NCBI RefSeq assembly: GCF_020217485.1
Contig: NZ_JAEKMI010000025.1
Span: 1-64,000 of the forward strand
Length of the DNA: 64,000 nt
From: Mycobacterium sp. WUMAC-067
Lineage (GTDB): Bacteria; Actinomycetota; Actinomycetes; Mycobacteriales; Mycobacteriaceae
Reading direction: 5' to 3'
The translations under genes and the position numbers were made by a program. Shown one piece after another: positions 26,421 through 35,081 of the stretch (positions are counted from its first letter, which is position 1; the number at the start of each line of letters is the position of its first letter). The notes under the pieces were generated by a model, which was not told the DNA's origin, ran no database searches, and saw only the letters and a list, made by a program, of their open reading frames with translations.

Positions 26421-27284
26421 ATGGGCAGAGTAGCGGGCAAGGTGGCCGTCATCAGCGGCGCCGCGCGCGGCCAGGGCCGTTCGCACGCGCGGATGCTGGC
26501 CGCCGAGGGTGCGGACATCATCGCGGTGGACCTGTGCGCGGACATCGAGACCAACGAGTACCCCCTGGCCCGTCCGGAGGACCTCGACGAGACGGCGCGG
26601 CTGGTCGAAAAGGAAGGGCGACGCGCATACACGGCGGTCGCGGACGTTCGCGACCGCGTCGCCTTGTCCGCGGCCATCGATGCCGGCGTCGCCGAGTTCG
26701 GGCATCTGGACATCGTGGTCGCCAACGCGGGGATCTGTCCCCTGACCGCGGGTCTGCCGCCGCAGGCTTTCGCCGACGCCGTGGACGTGGATCTCATCGG
26801 TGTGCTGAACCTGGTGCACGCGAGCCTCAAACATCTGCGCTCCGGCGCGTCGATCATCGTCATCGGCTCCAACGCGGCGTTCATGTCATCCCTGAGCACC
26901 TCCGGAATCGACGGCGGTCCCGGCGGGGCCGGGTATGCCTTCGCGAAACTGGCTGCCGCACACTACGTCAACGACTTCGCGTTGGCGCTCGCCCGGTTTT
27001 CCATCCGGATGAACGCGGTGCATCCGACGAACGTCAACACCGACATGCTGCACAGCCCACCGATGTACCGCGCGTTCCGGCCGGATTTGACAGAACCGAC
27101 CCGCGAGGATGCCGAGCCGGTGTTCCCGCTCGTGCAGGCGATGCCGGTCCCCTACGTCGAACCCGAAGACATCAGCGAGGCGGTGCTGTTCCTCGCTTCG
27201 GATGCGGCGCGCTACATCACCGGTCAGCAGTTGCGCGTCGACGCCGGGGGCTTCCTGAAGGTCAAACCCTGGTCGGGAGCGTGA
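26421..27284 (+). CDS. mycofactocin-type SDR oxidoreductase
   Basis: The 287-residue protein begins with a Rossmann motif GAARGQGRSHARML and has the N-A-G of VVANAGI, Ser near SSLSTSGI and the YxxxK motif in YAFAKLAA. The GARGQGRSHA form and the DLCADIET region identify the actinobacterial group whose NAD is tightly held and re-oxidised by mycofactocin. It should oxidise an alcohol. It is the first gene of an eight-gene plus-strand operon, ending in a TGATG junction with the E1 alpha gene. Confidence 0.9.
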   Translation: MGRVAGKVAVISGAARGQGRSHARMLAAEGADIIAVDLCADIETNEYPLARPEDLDETARLVEKEGRRAYTAVADVRDRVALSAAIDAGVAEFGHLDIVVANAGICPLTAGLPPQAFADAVDVDLIGVLNLVHASLKHLRSGASIIVIGSNAAFMSSLSTSGIDGGPGGAGYAFAKLAAAHYVNDFALALARFSIRMNAVHPTNVNTDMLHSPPMYRAFRPDLTEPTREDAEPVFPLVQAMPVPYVEPEDISEAVLFLASDAARYITGQQLRVDAGGFLKVKPWSGA

Positions 27285-28288
27285 TGACCACCAAACGCGG
27301 TGCACCGCAATGGGGCTCAGAGGGCGTCGAGCGCCGCCTGTACGAGCTGATGGTGCTGATGAAGGCGGCCGACGATCGACTGTCCAAGGGCATCGGCACC
27401 GGCGAGTTCATGTGCGTGTACTGGCCCTCGCGGGGCCAGGAGGCGATCGCCGCCGCGATGGGCGTGGCGCTGCGGCCCGACGACCAGCTGGTGACGACCT
27501 ACCGCGGCCTGCACGACCTGATCGGCAAGGGCGTCCCGCTCGAGGAGATCTACGGCGAGATGATGGGCCGCACGGTCGGCGCCGGCCGGGGCAAGGGCGG
27601 CACCATGCACATCGCCAATCCCGCTAAGGGCGTGATGCTTTCGACCGGCATCGTCGGTGCCGGACCACCGGTGGCCGTCGGGCTGGCGATGGCCGCCAAA
27701 CGCAAGGGCATCGACCGCGTCACTGTGGTCAGCTTCGGCGACGGCGCCACGAACACGGGCTCGTTTCACGAGGCGGCCAACATGGCCGCGCTGTGGGACC
27801 TGCCGCTTGTCTTCGTCTGCCAGAACAACCTCTACGCCGAGATGACGCCGACGTCGGACACCATGAAGCTCGAACACGTCGTCGACCGGGCCGCCGGCTA
27901 CGGCATGCCGGGCGTGCGCGTCGACGGCAACGACCCGCTCGCGGTGAAAGCGGCGCTCGACGACGCGCTGCGGCGGGCGCGCGACGGAGACGGCCCCACC
28001 TTCATCGAATGCGTCACGTTCCGCTTCCGCGGCCACTACTTCGGCGACCGGACGCCCTACATCCCCAAAGAGCAACTCGAGGCGGCGATGGCCGCCGACC
28101 CGGTGCCCCGGTTCCGCAGCCACTTGGCCGCGACCGGCGTCTGCGATGACGACGAACTCGACCGCATCGACAGCGACGCGTCGGCCGCGGTAGAGGCGGC
28201 GCTGCAAATCGTGCTCGGCGCGGACTCCCCGTCGATCGACGAACTCGACCACGACGTGTACGCCACCCCGATCGCGTTCCCGGTGTGA
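27284..28288 (+). CDS. 2-oxoacid/acetoin dehydrogenase E1, alpha subunit
   Basis: This TPP-dependent subunit decarboxylates a 2-oxoacid or cleaves an acyloin or diketone. The 334-residue protein has the TPP motif starting GDGATNTGSFHEAANMA and ending QNNLYAEMT (GDG to NN), with the GRGKGGTMH loop upstream, typical of the AcoA/PdhA group. The start overlaps the SDR stop by one base. The E1 beta gene follows after four bases. The combination with an SDR, a CoA ligase and a Rieske oxygenase argues for a catabolic role rather than central pyruvate dehydrogenase. Confidence 0.92.
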   Translation: MTTKRGAPQWGSEGVERRLYELMVLMKAADDRLSKGIGTGEFMCVYWPSRGQEAIAAAMGVALRPDDQLVTTYRGLHDLIGKGVPLEEIYGEMMGRTVGAGRGKGGTMHIANPAKGVMLSTGIVGAGPPVAVGLAMAAKRKGIDRVTVVSFGDGATNTGSFHEAANMAALWDLPLVFVCQNNLYAEMTPTSDTMKLEHVVDRAAGYGMPGVRVDGNDPLAVKAALDDALRRARDGDGPTFIECVTFRFRGHYFGDRTPYIPKEQLEAAMAADPVPRFRSHLAATGVCDDDELDRIDSDASAAVEAALQIVLGADSPSIDELDHDVYATPIAFPV

Positions 28289-28292
28289 CCGC

Positions 28293-29291
28293 ATGGACGA
28301 CAAGGAGATGACCATGCGCGAGGCGCTCAACCTCGCGCTGGACCAGGCGCTCGCGGCCGACGAACGGGTGTTCCTGCTCGGGGAGGACATCGCCGATCCC
28401 GGCGCCACCGGGCCGACGGCGGGCTTGTCGACGAAGTACGGCCACGACCGCGTCCTCGACACGCCGATCTCGGAGGCCGCGATCGTGGGCGCGGCCATCG
28501 GCGCCGCGATCGACGGGCTGCTGCCCGTCGCCGAGATCATGATCATGGATTTCATCGGGATCGCCGCCGATCAGCTGATCAACAACGCCGCCAAGCTGAG
28601 GTTCATGACCGCCGGGCGCACGTCGGCGCCCATCACCGTCCGCACCCAGGTGTACGCCGGATTGGCCACGGGTGCAACGCATTCGCAGAGCCTGGAGGCG
28701 TGGTTTATGCACATCCCCGGGATGAAGGTGATCGTGCCGTCCACCCCGCGGGACGGCAAGGGGCTGCTGACGGCGGCGATCTTCGACCCCGATCCCTGCC
28801 TGTTCGTCGAAACGATTCGGCTGCAGAGCAAGAAGGGCCCGGTCCCCACCGAGCCCGGGTTCTCCATCCCGCTCGGCCAGGCCGACATCAAGCGGCCGGG
28901 CACCGACGTCAGCGTGATCGCCTACGGCCGCTGCGTGCACGAGGCGCTGAGCGCCGCGGAGACGCTAAGGGAACGGGGTGTCAGCGCCGAGGTGATCGAC
29001 CTGCGCACCCTGGTGCCGCTCGACGTCGACACCATCGTGGGGTCCGTGCGCCGCACGCGCCGAGCCGTGATCGTCCATGACGCCGTGCAATTCGGGGGCC
29101 CCGGAGCGGAGATCGCCGCGATCCTGCACGCACAGCTCTTCGGGGAGCTGGCCGCGCCCGTCGAGCGGGTCGCCGCACGATTCGTCCCCAACCCGGCCGC
29201 GGCGGCGCTGGAGGCCCAGGTGTATCCGTCGCCGGCGCGGATCGTCGAAGCGGCCCTGCGCACCTGCGAGAGGACGAAGGTGCGTGGCTGA
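28293..29291 (+). CDS. 2-oxoacid/acetoin dehydrogenase E1, beta subunit
   Basis: The 332-residue transketolase-fold partner of E1 alpha carries the early MTMREALNLALDQAL, FLLGEDIAD and TPISEAAIVGAAIGAA segments, and the C-terminal domain with SVIAYGRCVHEAL and EVIDLRTLVPLD. Together the two form an alpha2beta2 E1. Eight bases of its 3' end overlap the GTG of the lipoyl-domain gene, so the three are probably translated together. Confidence 0.93.
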   Translation: MDDKEMTMREALNLALDQALAADERVFLLGEDIADPGATGPTAGLSTKYGHDRVLDTPISEAAIVGAAIGAAIDGLLPVAEIMIMDFIGIAADQLINNAAKLRFMTAGRTSAPITVRTQVYAGLATGATHSQSLEAWFMHIPGMKVIVPSTPRDGKGLLTAAIFDPDPCLFVETIRLQSKKGPVPTEPGFSIPLGQADIKRPGTDVSVIAYGRCVHEALSAAETLRERGVSAEVIDLRTLVPLDVDTIVGSVRRTRRAVIVHDAVQFGGPGAEIAAILHAQLFGELAAPVERVAARFVPNPAAAALEAQVYPSPARIVEAALRTCERTKVRG

Positions 29292-29520
29292 CTTCATCAT
29301 TCGCATCCCGCGGGTCTCGGTGGCGGTCTCGGAGGCCGAACTGACCGGGCTGCTCGTCGGCGCCGGCGAGCACGTCGAGGCGGGCACGCCGATCTACGTC
29401 ATCGCCACCGAGAAGGTCGAGCAGGAGATCGAAGCCGGGGCGACGGGGACCGTGCGGTGGACGGGCCAGGTCGGGACCACCTACGACATCGGCGCCGAAA
29501 TCGGCGTCATCTCGTCATAA
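29284..29520 (+). CDS. stand-alone lipoyl (biotinyl/lipoyl) domain protein
   Basis: The 78 residues make one complete lipoyl domain: IRIPRVSVAVSEAELTGLLV, then a beta-turn with the modifiable Lys in ATEKVEQEI near residue 43, then GTVRWTGQVG. An E2 would continue with a peripheral-subunit-binding domain and a catalytic acyltransferase; here the gene stops. It starts at GTG inside the E1 beta gene. It probably carries lipoate and accepts the acyl group from E1, with the transferase supplied elsewhere or not needed. Confidence 0.85.
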   Translation: MADFIIRIPRVSVAVSEAELTGLLVGAGEHVEAGTPIYVIATEKVEQEIEAGATGTVRWTGQVGTTYDIGAEIGVISS

Positions 29521-29536
29521 CGAAGAAAGGTATCCC

Positions 29537-30409
29537 ATGGATCTCAACGAGACCCGCGAGAGAATCATCTACGAAAAGGACGGCCCCATCGCGCGCGTCA
29601 CCCTGAACTGGCCGGAGAAGGCCAACGCCCAGGACCAGAAGTTGGCCGAGGAAGTCGACGCGGCACTGGCCGACGCCGACCGCGACTACGACATCAAGGT
29701 GCTCATCCTCAAGGCCAACGGCAAGGGTTTCTGCTCGGGCCACGCGATCGGCAACAACGCCGTCGATTACCCGTCGTTCGTGGAGAACGCCATGGTCACC
29801 GGCCACCCCTGGAAAGCCCAGAGCGACTTGTTCGTCAAGCCGACACTGAACCTGTGGGAGTTCTCCAAACCCACCATCGCCCAGGTGCACGGCTACTGCG
29901 TGGGCGGCGGCACGCACATGGGCCTGACCACCGACATCGTCATCGCCTCCGAGGACGCCTACTTCTCCTACCCACCCCTGCAGGGGTTCGGCATGCCGTC
30001 GGGCGAATGTTCCATCGAGCCTTGGGTTTTCATGAACTGGCGGCGCGCCGCCTACTACCTGTTCACCGCCGAGGTGATCGACGCCAGGAAGGCGCTGGAA
30101 GTCGGCCTCGTCAACGAGGTGGTCAAGCGTGAGGACCTCGACGCCCGGGTGGACGCGATCGCCCGCCACATCGCCCAGGCGCCGTTGACGACGCTGATGC
30201 TCACCAAGGCCAATCTCAAGCGGGCCTGGGAGCTGATGGGCATGCGGGTGCACTGGCAGAGCTCCAACGATCTGGTCGCGCTCGCGTCGATCAGCAAGGA
30301 CGTGCAGCAGCTGATCCAGACGGTGTTCAAGGACAAGGTGTTGCCCTCCGAGCACGCCCGCCGCCAGGCCGCCGCGGCCGCCCAGACCGACGGCGCCGCA
30401 ACCACATAG
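29537..30409 (+). CDS. crotonase-family enoyl-CoA hydratase/isomerase
   Basis: This 290-residue crotonase has oxyanion-hole segments GKGFCSGHAIG near residue 68 and HGYCVGGGTHMGLTTDIVIA near 118. It lies 16 bp after the lipoyl gene behind AAAGG. Hydration, isomerisation or ring-opening hydrolysis of a CoA ester is possible; crotonase folds also cleave beta-diketones. It is similar to the crotonase at 35072-35920, which flanks the same operon from the other strand. Confidence 0.88.
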   Translation: MDLNETRERIIYEKDGPIARVTLNWPEKANAQDQKLAEEVDAALADADRDYDIKVLILKANGKGFCSGHAIGNNAVDYPSFVENAMVTGHPWKAQSDLFVKPTLNLWEFSKPTIAQVHGYCVGGGTHMGLTTDIVIASEDAYFSYPPLQGFGMPSGECSIEPWVFMNWRRAAYYLFTAEVIDARKALEVGLVNEVVKREDLDARVDAIARHIAQAPLTTLMLTKANLKRAWELMGMRVHWQSSNDLVALASISKDVQQLIQTVFKDKVLPSEHARRQAAAAAQTDGAATT

Positions 30410-30417
30410 GGTTCGCG

Positions 30418-31953
30418 GTGAACATCGCCGACCACGCCCGCAGTGCCGCGCAGTCGCCGGCGCTCATCGTCGCGGACGGCGAGGTGATCTCGTACGCCCA
30501 GCTGCACGCGCGCAGCCGGCGGGTCGCCGCGCTGCTGCACGACGCCGGGCTACGACGCGGCGACGGCGTCGCGCTGGTCCTGCCGAACCGGCCCGAATTC
30601 CTCGAAATCGCCTGGGGTGCTCAGCTGTCCGGCCTCTACTACACCCCCGTCAACACCCACTTCACCCCCGACGAGGTGGCCTACGTCATCGACGACTCCG
30701 ACGCCAAAGCGGTGTTTGTCGACGCCTCGAGGCCCGAACTCGCCGCGCACCTGCGTTCCGCCAATGCCGCGCCGGTCGCCCACGTCGCCGTCGGGGGCTC
30801 GACGGACGGCTGGCAGTGCTACGAGGACGAGCTTGCCGCGGCCGGCGAAGCGCCACCGGTGTCGGATGGCTCGGAGATGCTGTATTCGTCGGGCACCACG
30901 GGACGGCCCAAGGCGGTGCGGCGGCCGCTTCCCGAGGACGGCAACGGATCCTGGGCGCAGTCGGTGCTGGAGATGGCCCTGATCCACAAGTACGGGATGG
31001 GCCCGTCGAGTGTGTACCTGTCCCCCGCGCCGCTGTATCACGCGGCGGGGGTGAACTACACCATGGTTGCCAACCGCGTCGGCGCCGCGTCGGTCCTCAT
31101 GCGCAGGTTCGACGCCGAGACCGTGCTGCGGCTGATCGAGACCCACCGGGTGACCCACGCCCAGTTCGTGCCGACAATGTTCGTGCGCATGCTCAAACTG
31201 CCCGAAGCCGTGCGACGGCGCTACGACGTGTCGAGCCTGCGGTGCGTCATCCACGCGGCGGCACCGTGCCCGGTCGATGTCAAGCACCGGATGATGGAGT
31301 GGTTCGGACCGATCATCCACGAATACTACGGCGGCACCGAGGGATTCGCGGGCACCACGATCGGACCACGGGAGTGGCTCGACCATCCGGGTTCGGTGGG
31401 CATCCCGATGGCCCCGGTGCACGTGGTCGGCGAAGACGGGCGGGAGCTTCCCGTCGGTCAATCCGGCGAACTCTATTTCGAGGCTGGACCGGACTTCGAA
31501 TACTTCAAGGATCCCGCCAAGACCGCGTCGGTGTACAACGACCGCGGCTGGCGCTCGCTCGGTGACATCGGATACGTCGACGAAGACGGGTACCTGTACC
31601 TCACCGACCGGTCGACGTTCATGATCGTCTCCGGCGGGGTCAACATCTATCCGCAAGAGGCGGAGAACCTGCTCGTCATGCATCCAAAGCTGTTGGACGC
31701 GGCGGTGTTCGGGGTCCCCAACGAGGAATTCGGCGAAGAGGTCAAGGCCGTCGTGCAGCCGGCCGCCGGCATCGTGGCCGGGCCGGACCTCGAGGCCGAG
31801 CTCATCGACTACTGCCGGACCCACCTGGCCGGCTACAAGTGCCCGCGCAGCGTGGAGTTCGACCGCGCGCTGCCGCGGGACCCGAACGGAAAGCTCTACA
31901 AGAGGCGCATCCGCGAACGGTACTGGCAGGGACGGGTATCGCGGATCTTGTGA
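30418..31953 (+). CDS. acyl-CoA synthetase (AMP-forming)
   Basis: The 511-residue adenylate-forming ligase has the P-loop MLYSSGTTGRPKAV near residue 157, HEYYGGTEGF near 302, the hinge GDIGYVDEDGYLYLTDR near 383 and the C-terminal catalytic Lys in DPNGKLYKRR near 494. It activates a carboxylic acid to its CoA ester; the substrate is unknown. Start is GTG, eight bases after the crotonase stop, within the operon. Confidence 0.93.
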   Translation: MNIADHARSAAQSPALIVADGEVISYAQLHARSRRVAALLHDAGLRRGDGVALVLPNRPEFLEIAWGAQLSGLYYTPVNTHFTPDEVAYVIDDSDAKAVFVDASRPELAAHLRSANAAPVAHVAVGGSTDGWQCYEDELAAAGEAPPVSDGSEMLYSSGTTGRPKAVRRPLPEDGNGSWAQSVLEMALIHKYGMGPSSVYLSPAPLYHAAGVNYTMVANRVGAASVLMRRFDAETVLRLIETHRVTHAQFVPTMFVRMLKLPEAVRRRYDVSSLRCVIHAAAPCPVDVKHRMMEWFGPIIHEYYGGTEGFAGTTIGPREWLDHPGSVGIPMAPVHVVGEDGRELPVGQSGELYFEAGPDFEYFKDPAKTASVYNDRGWRSLGDIGYVDEDGYLYLTDRSTFMIVSGGVNIYPQEAENLLVMHPKLLDAAVFGVPNEEFGEEVKAVVQPAAGIVAGPDLEAELIDYCRTHLAGYKCPRSVEFDRALPRDPNGKLYKRRIRERYWQGRVSRIL

Positions 31954-31965
31954 ACGAGGATGGCT

Positions 31966-33318
31966 ATGAACGCTAGGAACGTGCCGTGGGCGGTCCGGAC
32001 CCCCGATCGGATCCCCAAGCAGCGCTACTACGACCCGGATTTCTACGCGCTGGAAGCCGAGATGCTGTGGCCCCGCACGTGGCAAATGGCGTGCCGGCTG
32101 GAGGAGATCCCCCGGCCCGGCGATTACGTCGAATACGAAATCCTCGACGAGTCCGTCATCGTGGTGCGGGTGGACAGCCAGACGGTGCGCGCCTACCACA
32201 ACGCCTGCCGGCATCGCGGCGTAAAGCTGGTGGAGGGCAACGGGAACCGCCGCACCTTCGTATGCCCCTTCCACGGCTGGTGCTGGGGCCTCGACGGCCA
32301 CAACACGTTTGTGCTGCGGCCCGAAGCCTTCGCCGACGAGAACCTGGCCGCCGACGACCTTCGACTCGTGCCGGTGCGATGCGAGCTCTGGGGCGGTTGC
32401 GCGTGGATCAACCTCGACGACGACGCCCCGGCGCTGCGTGACTGGATGGAACCGTTCGCATCGGTGTACGACGCCTGGCAGGTCGACTCGCTGCGCGTCG
32501 AGTGGTGGAAATCGTGCCGACTGCCGGTGAATTGGAAACTCGCCGCCGCGGCGTTCATGGAGGGCTACCACGTCCCGCAGACCCATCCCCAGTTGCTGCC
32601 GTCCGCGCAGACCGGCGACGTTGCCGCGGCGGTGCACCCGGTCGTGGCGAGCAGCCTGTATTTCATGCGCACCCTCGGTGACGGCATGGCGGGCATGACG
32701 CACGAGAACGACATCCGCATCGCCGAGGGCCTGCAGAACATCGAGCTGCCGTCCGACCCGGCGGCGGCGATGGCCGCGTGGCGCAGCGCGCTGAACGACG
32801 CCGTCGTCGACTGGCATCGCGCCCGGGGCAGCGGCATGCCCGACCTCAACGACCTGGTCCGCCGCGGGATCACCGACGCGATCGGGTTCGCATTCCCGCA
32901 TTACTTCATCCTGCCCACCTACAGCAGCGCGTCGTCGTACCGCATCCGGCCGCTGGGGCCCGAGGACACGTTGTTCGAGATCTGGTCCCTCGCCCGGCTT
33001 CCCAACGACGCGTCGGCCGGTAAACCGACGCCCCCGGTACCGATGGCGCCCGACGACCCGCGCTGGCCGCCGATTCCCGCCCAGGACTTCTCCAACCTGC
33101 CGCGGCAACAAAAAGGATTGCATTCCAAGGGCTTTGACTTCATGCGGTTGTCCCACCAGATCGAAGGACTGATCTCCAACTTCGAGCGTGTCATCGACGG
33201 TTTCCTGGCGGGCCTGCCGTACGACGCGCTGGTGCCCGCGATCCAGAAGACCAACACCACCATCGACGTGCCGATCGCCGATCTCGGCTTCACGGCGAGC
33301 TCCGTGGAGGCGCGATGA
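31966..33318 (+). CDS. Rieske non-heme iron oxygenase, alpha subunit
   Basis: The 450-residue oxygenase has a Rieske 2Fe-2S centre (CRHRG near residue 80 and CPFHGW near 99) and a mononuclear iron site with EGYHVPQTHP near 200, the His-x4-His pair. It is the type that hydroxylates rings or demethylates, using an external reductase not encoded nearby. I prefer ATG 31966, five bases after GAGGA, to the ATG at 31960. The stop overlaps the next gene by ATGA. Confidence 0.9.
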   Translation: MNARNVPWAVRTPDRIPKQRYYDPDFYALEAEMLWPRTWQMACRLEEIPRPGDYVEYEILDESVIVVRVDSQTVRAYHNACRHRGVKLVEGNGNRRTFVCPFHGWCWGLDGHNTFVLRPEAFADENLAADDLRLVPVRCELWGGCAWINLDDDAPALRDWMEPFASVYDAWQVDSLRVEWWKSCRLPVNWKLAAAAFMEGYHVPQTHPQLLPSAQTGDVAAAVHPVVASSLYFMRTLGDGMAGMTHENDIRIAEGLQNIELPSDPAAAMAAWRSALNDAVVDWHRARGSGMPDLNDLVRRGITDAIGFAFPHYFILPTYSSASSYRIRPLGPEDTLFEIWSLARLPNDASAGKPTPPVPMAPDDPRWPPIPAQDFSNLPRQQKGLHSKGFDFMRLSHQIEGLISNFERVIDGFLAGLPYDALVPAIQKTNTTIDVPIADLGFTASSVEAR

Positions 33319-34991
33319 GCGCCCAGTGGGACCGCTCCGTGGATCTGCTAATCGCGGGCAGCGGCGGCGGTGGCATGGTCGCCGGGCTGGCCGCCCTGGA
33401 CTGCGGGCTCGAGCCCCTCATCATCGAAAAGCAGTCACTGGTCGGCGGTTCGACGGGCCTGTCGGGGGGCATCGTGTGGCTGCCGAACAACCCACTGATG
33501 CGCAGGGATGGCGTCGCCGACTCGCACGAGGACGGTTTGGCCTACCTGGCCGACGTGGTCGGCGACATCGGGGCGCCGTCCTCGCCCGAGCGGCGCGAAA
33601 TGTTCCTCACGGCGGGCCACGGGATGATCAATTTCCTCACCCGCAAGGGCGTCAAATTGGTCCGGTGCGCGGGCTGGAGCGACTACTACCCGAACCACAA
33701 GGGCGGCAACGCGTCCGGCCGCGCGGTCGAGGGAATCCCGTTCGACGCCGCGCAGTTGGGTGATTGGCGCGACAAGGTGCAGCCGCCGCTGGCCAAGAAC
33801 TACGGATACGTGGTGCTGACCAACGAGTTGCGTTCGGTGCAATACTTCAACCGCTCGCCGCGCGCGTTCGCGGTCGCGGCCCGGGTGTTCCTGCGCACCG
33901 CCGCGGCGCGGGCCCGGCGGCGCCAGATCCTCACCAACGGCGCCTCGCTGATCGCTCAGCTGCTCAAGGCGCTGATGGATCTCAGCGACGGGCATCCCCC
34001 GCTGTGGACCGACGCCGCGATGGCGGACCTCGTCGTCGAGGACGGCCGCGTGGTGGGCGCGCGCGTCGTGCGCGACGGCACGCCGTTGAACGTCGAGGCA
34101 CGCAAGGGAGTCCTGCTGGCCGCGGGCGGATTCGGCCACAACAAGGAGATGCGCCGCCGGTACAGCGGTGACCAGCCCAACGAAGGGCAGTGGTCGATCG
34201 CCAACGCCGGTGACACCGGCGAGGTGCTCGAGGCGGCGATGCGCCTGGGCGCCAAGACCGATCTGCTGGACGAAGCGTGGTGGCTGCCTTCGGTTTTCAT
34301 CGCCAACGGTGGGGCCGTGGCCGCCTCGCTCGGATCGGGCCGCCAGCGGCCCGGCGCCATCTACGTGGACTCGAGCGGCCGGCGGTTCTGCAACGAATCG
34401 AACTCCTACGTCGAGGTCGGCAAAGCGATGTACGCCAACAAGGCCGTGCCCTGCTGGATGATCTTCGACAACGGATACGTCCGCAGATACGTCACCAGCG
34501 CCAACCCGCTCAAGCGGAACCAGGCGTTGCCGCCGGAGCTGATCGAGTCCGGCGCCGTGAAACGGGCCGAGACGATTGGAGAGCTCGCCGGCGAGATCGA
34601 CCTTCCCGCAGACGAATTGGCCCGCACGATCCAGCGGTTCAACCGGTACGCGGCCAAGGGTCTGGATCCCGACTTCGGCCGCGGCCAGTCCGCCTATAAC
34701 GACTGCCTCGGCGATCCGGGGTACCGGCCGAACGCCGCCATCGGGCCGCTCGACACCGCGCCGTACTACGCGACCCGGGTGCTCCCGGCCGACGTAGGAA
34801 CGTGCGGGGGCGTGCTCACCAACGAGCACGCGCAGGTCCTCGACCAGCAGGACCGGGTGATCGAGGGCTTGTACGCCACCGGCAACACCACGGCGACCGT
34901 GATGGGCCGGACCTACCCGGGTGCCGGGGCGAGCATCGCCAGCTCGATGGTGTTCGGTTACGTCGCCGCCCGCCACGCCGCCGGCAAGTAA
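33315..34991 (+). CDS. KstD-like FAD-dependent dehydrogenase
   Basis: The 558-residue flavoprotein opens with the FAD motif LLIAGSGGGGMVAGLAAL and closes with the C-terminal FAD-contact block ATVMGRTYPGAGASIASSM, as in 3-ketosteroid delta-1-dehydrogenases and fumarate reductase-type FAD proteins. It probably introduces a double bond next to a ketone on a cyclic or steroid-like substrate. It is the last gene of the plus-strand operon, coupled to the Rieske oxygenase by ATGA. Confidence 0.88.
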   Translation: MSAQWDRSVDLLIAGSGGGGMVAGLAALDCGLEPLIIEKQSLVGGSTGLSGGIVWLPNNPLMRRDGVADSHEDGLAYLADVVGDIGAPSSPERREMFLTAGHGMINFLTRKGVKLVRCAGWSDYYPNHKGGNASGRAVEGIPFDAAQLGDWRDKVQPPLAKNYGYVVLTNELRSVQYFNRSPRAFAVAARVFLRTAAARARRRQILTNGASLIAQLLKALMDLSDGHPPLWTDAAMADLVVEDGRVVGARVVRDGTPLNVEARKGVLLAAGGFGHNKEMRRRYSGDQPNEGQWSIANAGDTGEVLEAAMRLGAKTDLLDEAWWLPSVFIANGGAVAASLGSGRQRPGAIYVDSSGRRFCNESNSYVEVGKAMYANKAVPCWMIFDNGYVRRYVTSANPLKRNQALPPELIESGAVKRAETIGELAGEIDLPADELARTIQRFNRYAAKGLDPDFGRGQSAYNDCLGDPGYRPNAAIGPLDTAPYYATRVLPADVGTCGGVLTNEHAQVLDQQDRVIEGLYATGNTTATVMGRTYPGAGASIASSMVFGYVAARHAAGK

Positions 34992-35020
34992 CGGCGAAAG
35001 GACCCGTCAGGCGGGCATTC

Positions 35021-35081
35021 CCGCCGAACGTGACACTGTCGTCACGCTCGCCGCCGAACGTGACACTGTCGTCACGTTGGC
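35021..35081. repeat. two tandem 30-bp palindromic units at a convergent junction
   Basis: CCGCCGAACGTGAC, ACTGTC, GTCACG occurs at 35021-35046 and again at 35051-35076. Each has CGTGAC/GTCACG arms around ACTGTC; in the second copy pairing extends to AACGTGAC/GTCACGTT and the outer CCGCC/GGCGG. They lie between convergent genes, and the second covers the stop of the crotonase at 35072. It may act as a bidirectional terminator or be a dispersed repeat. Confidence 0.7.
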
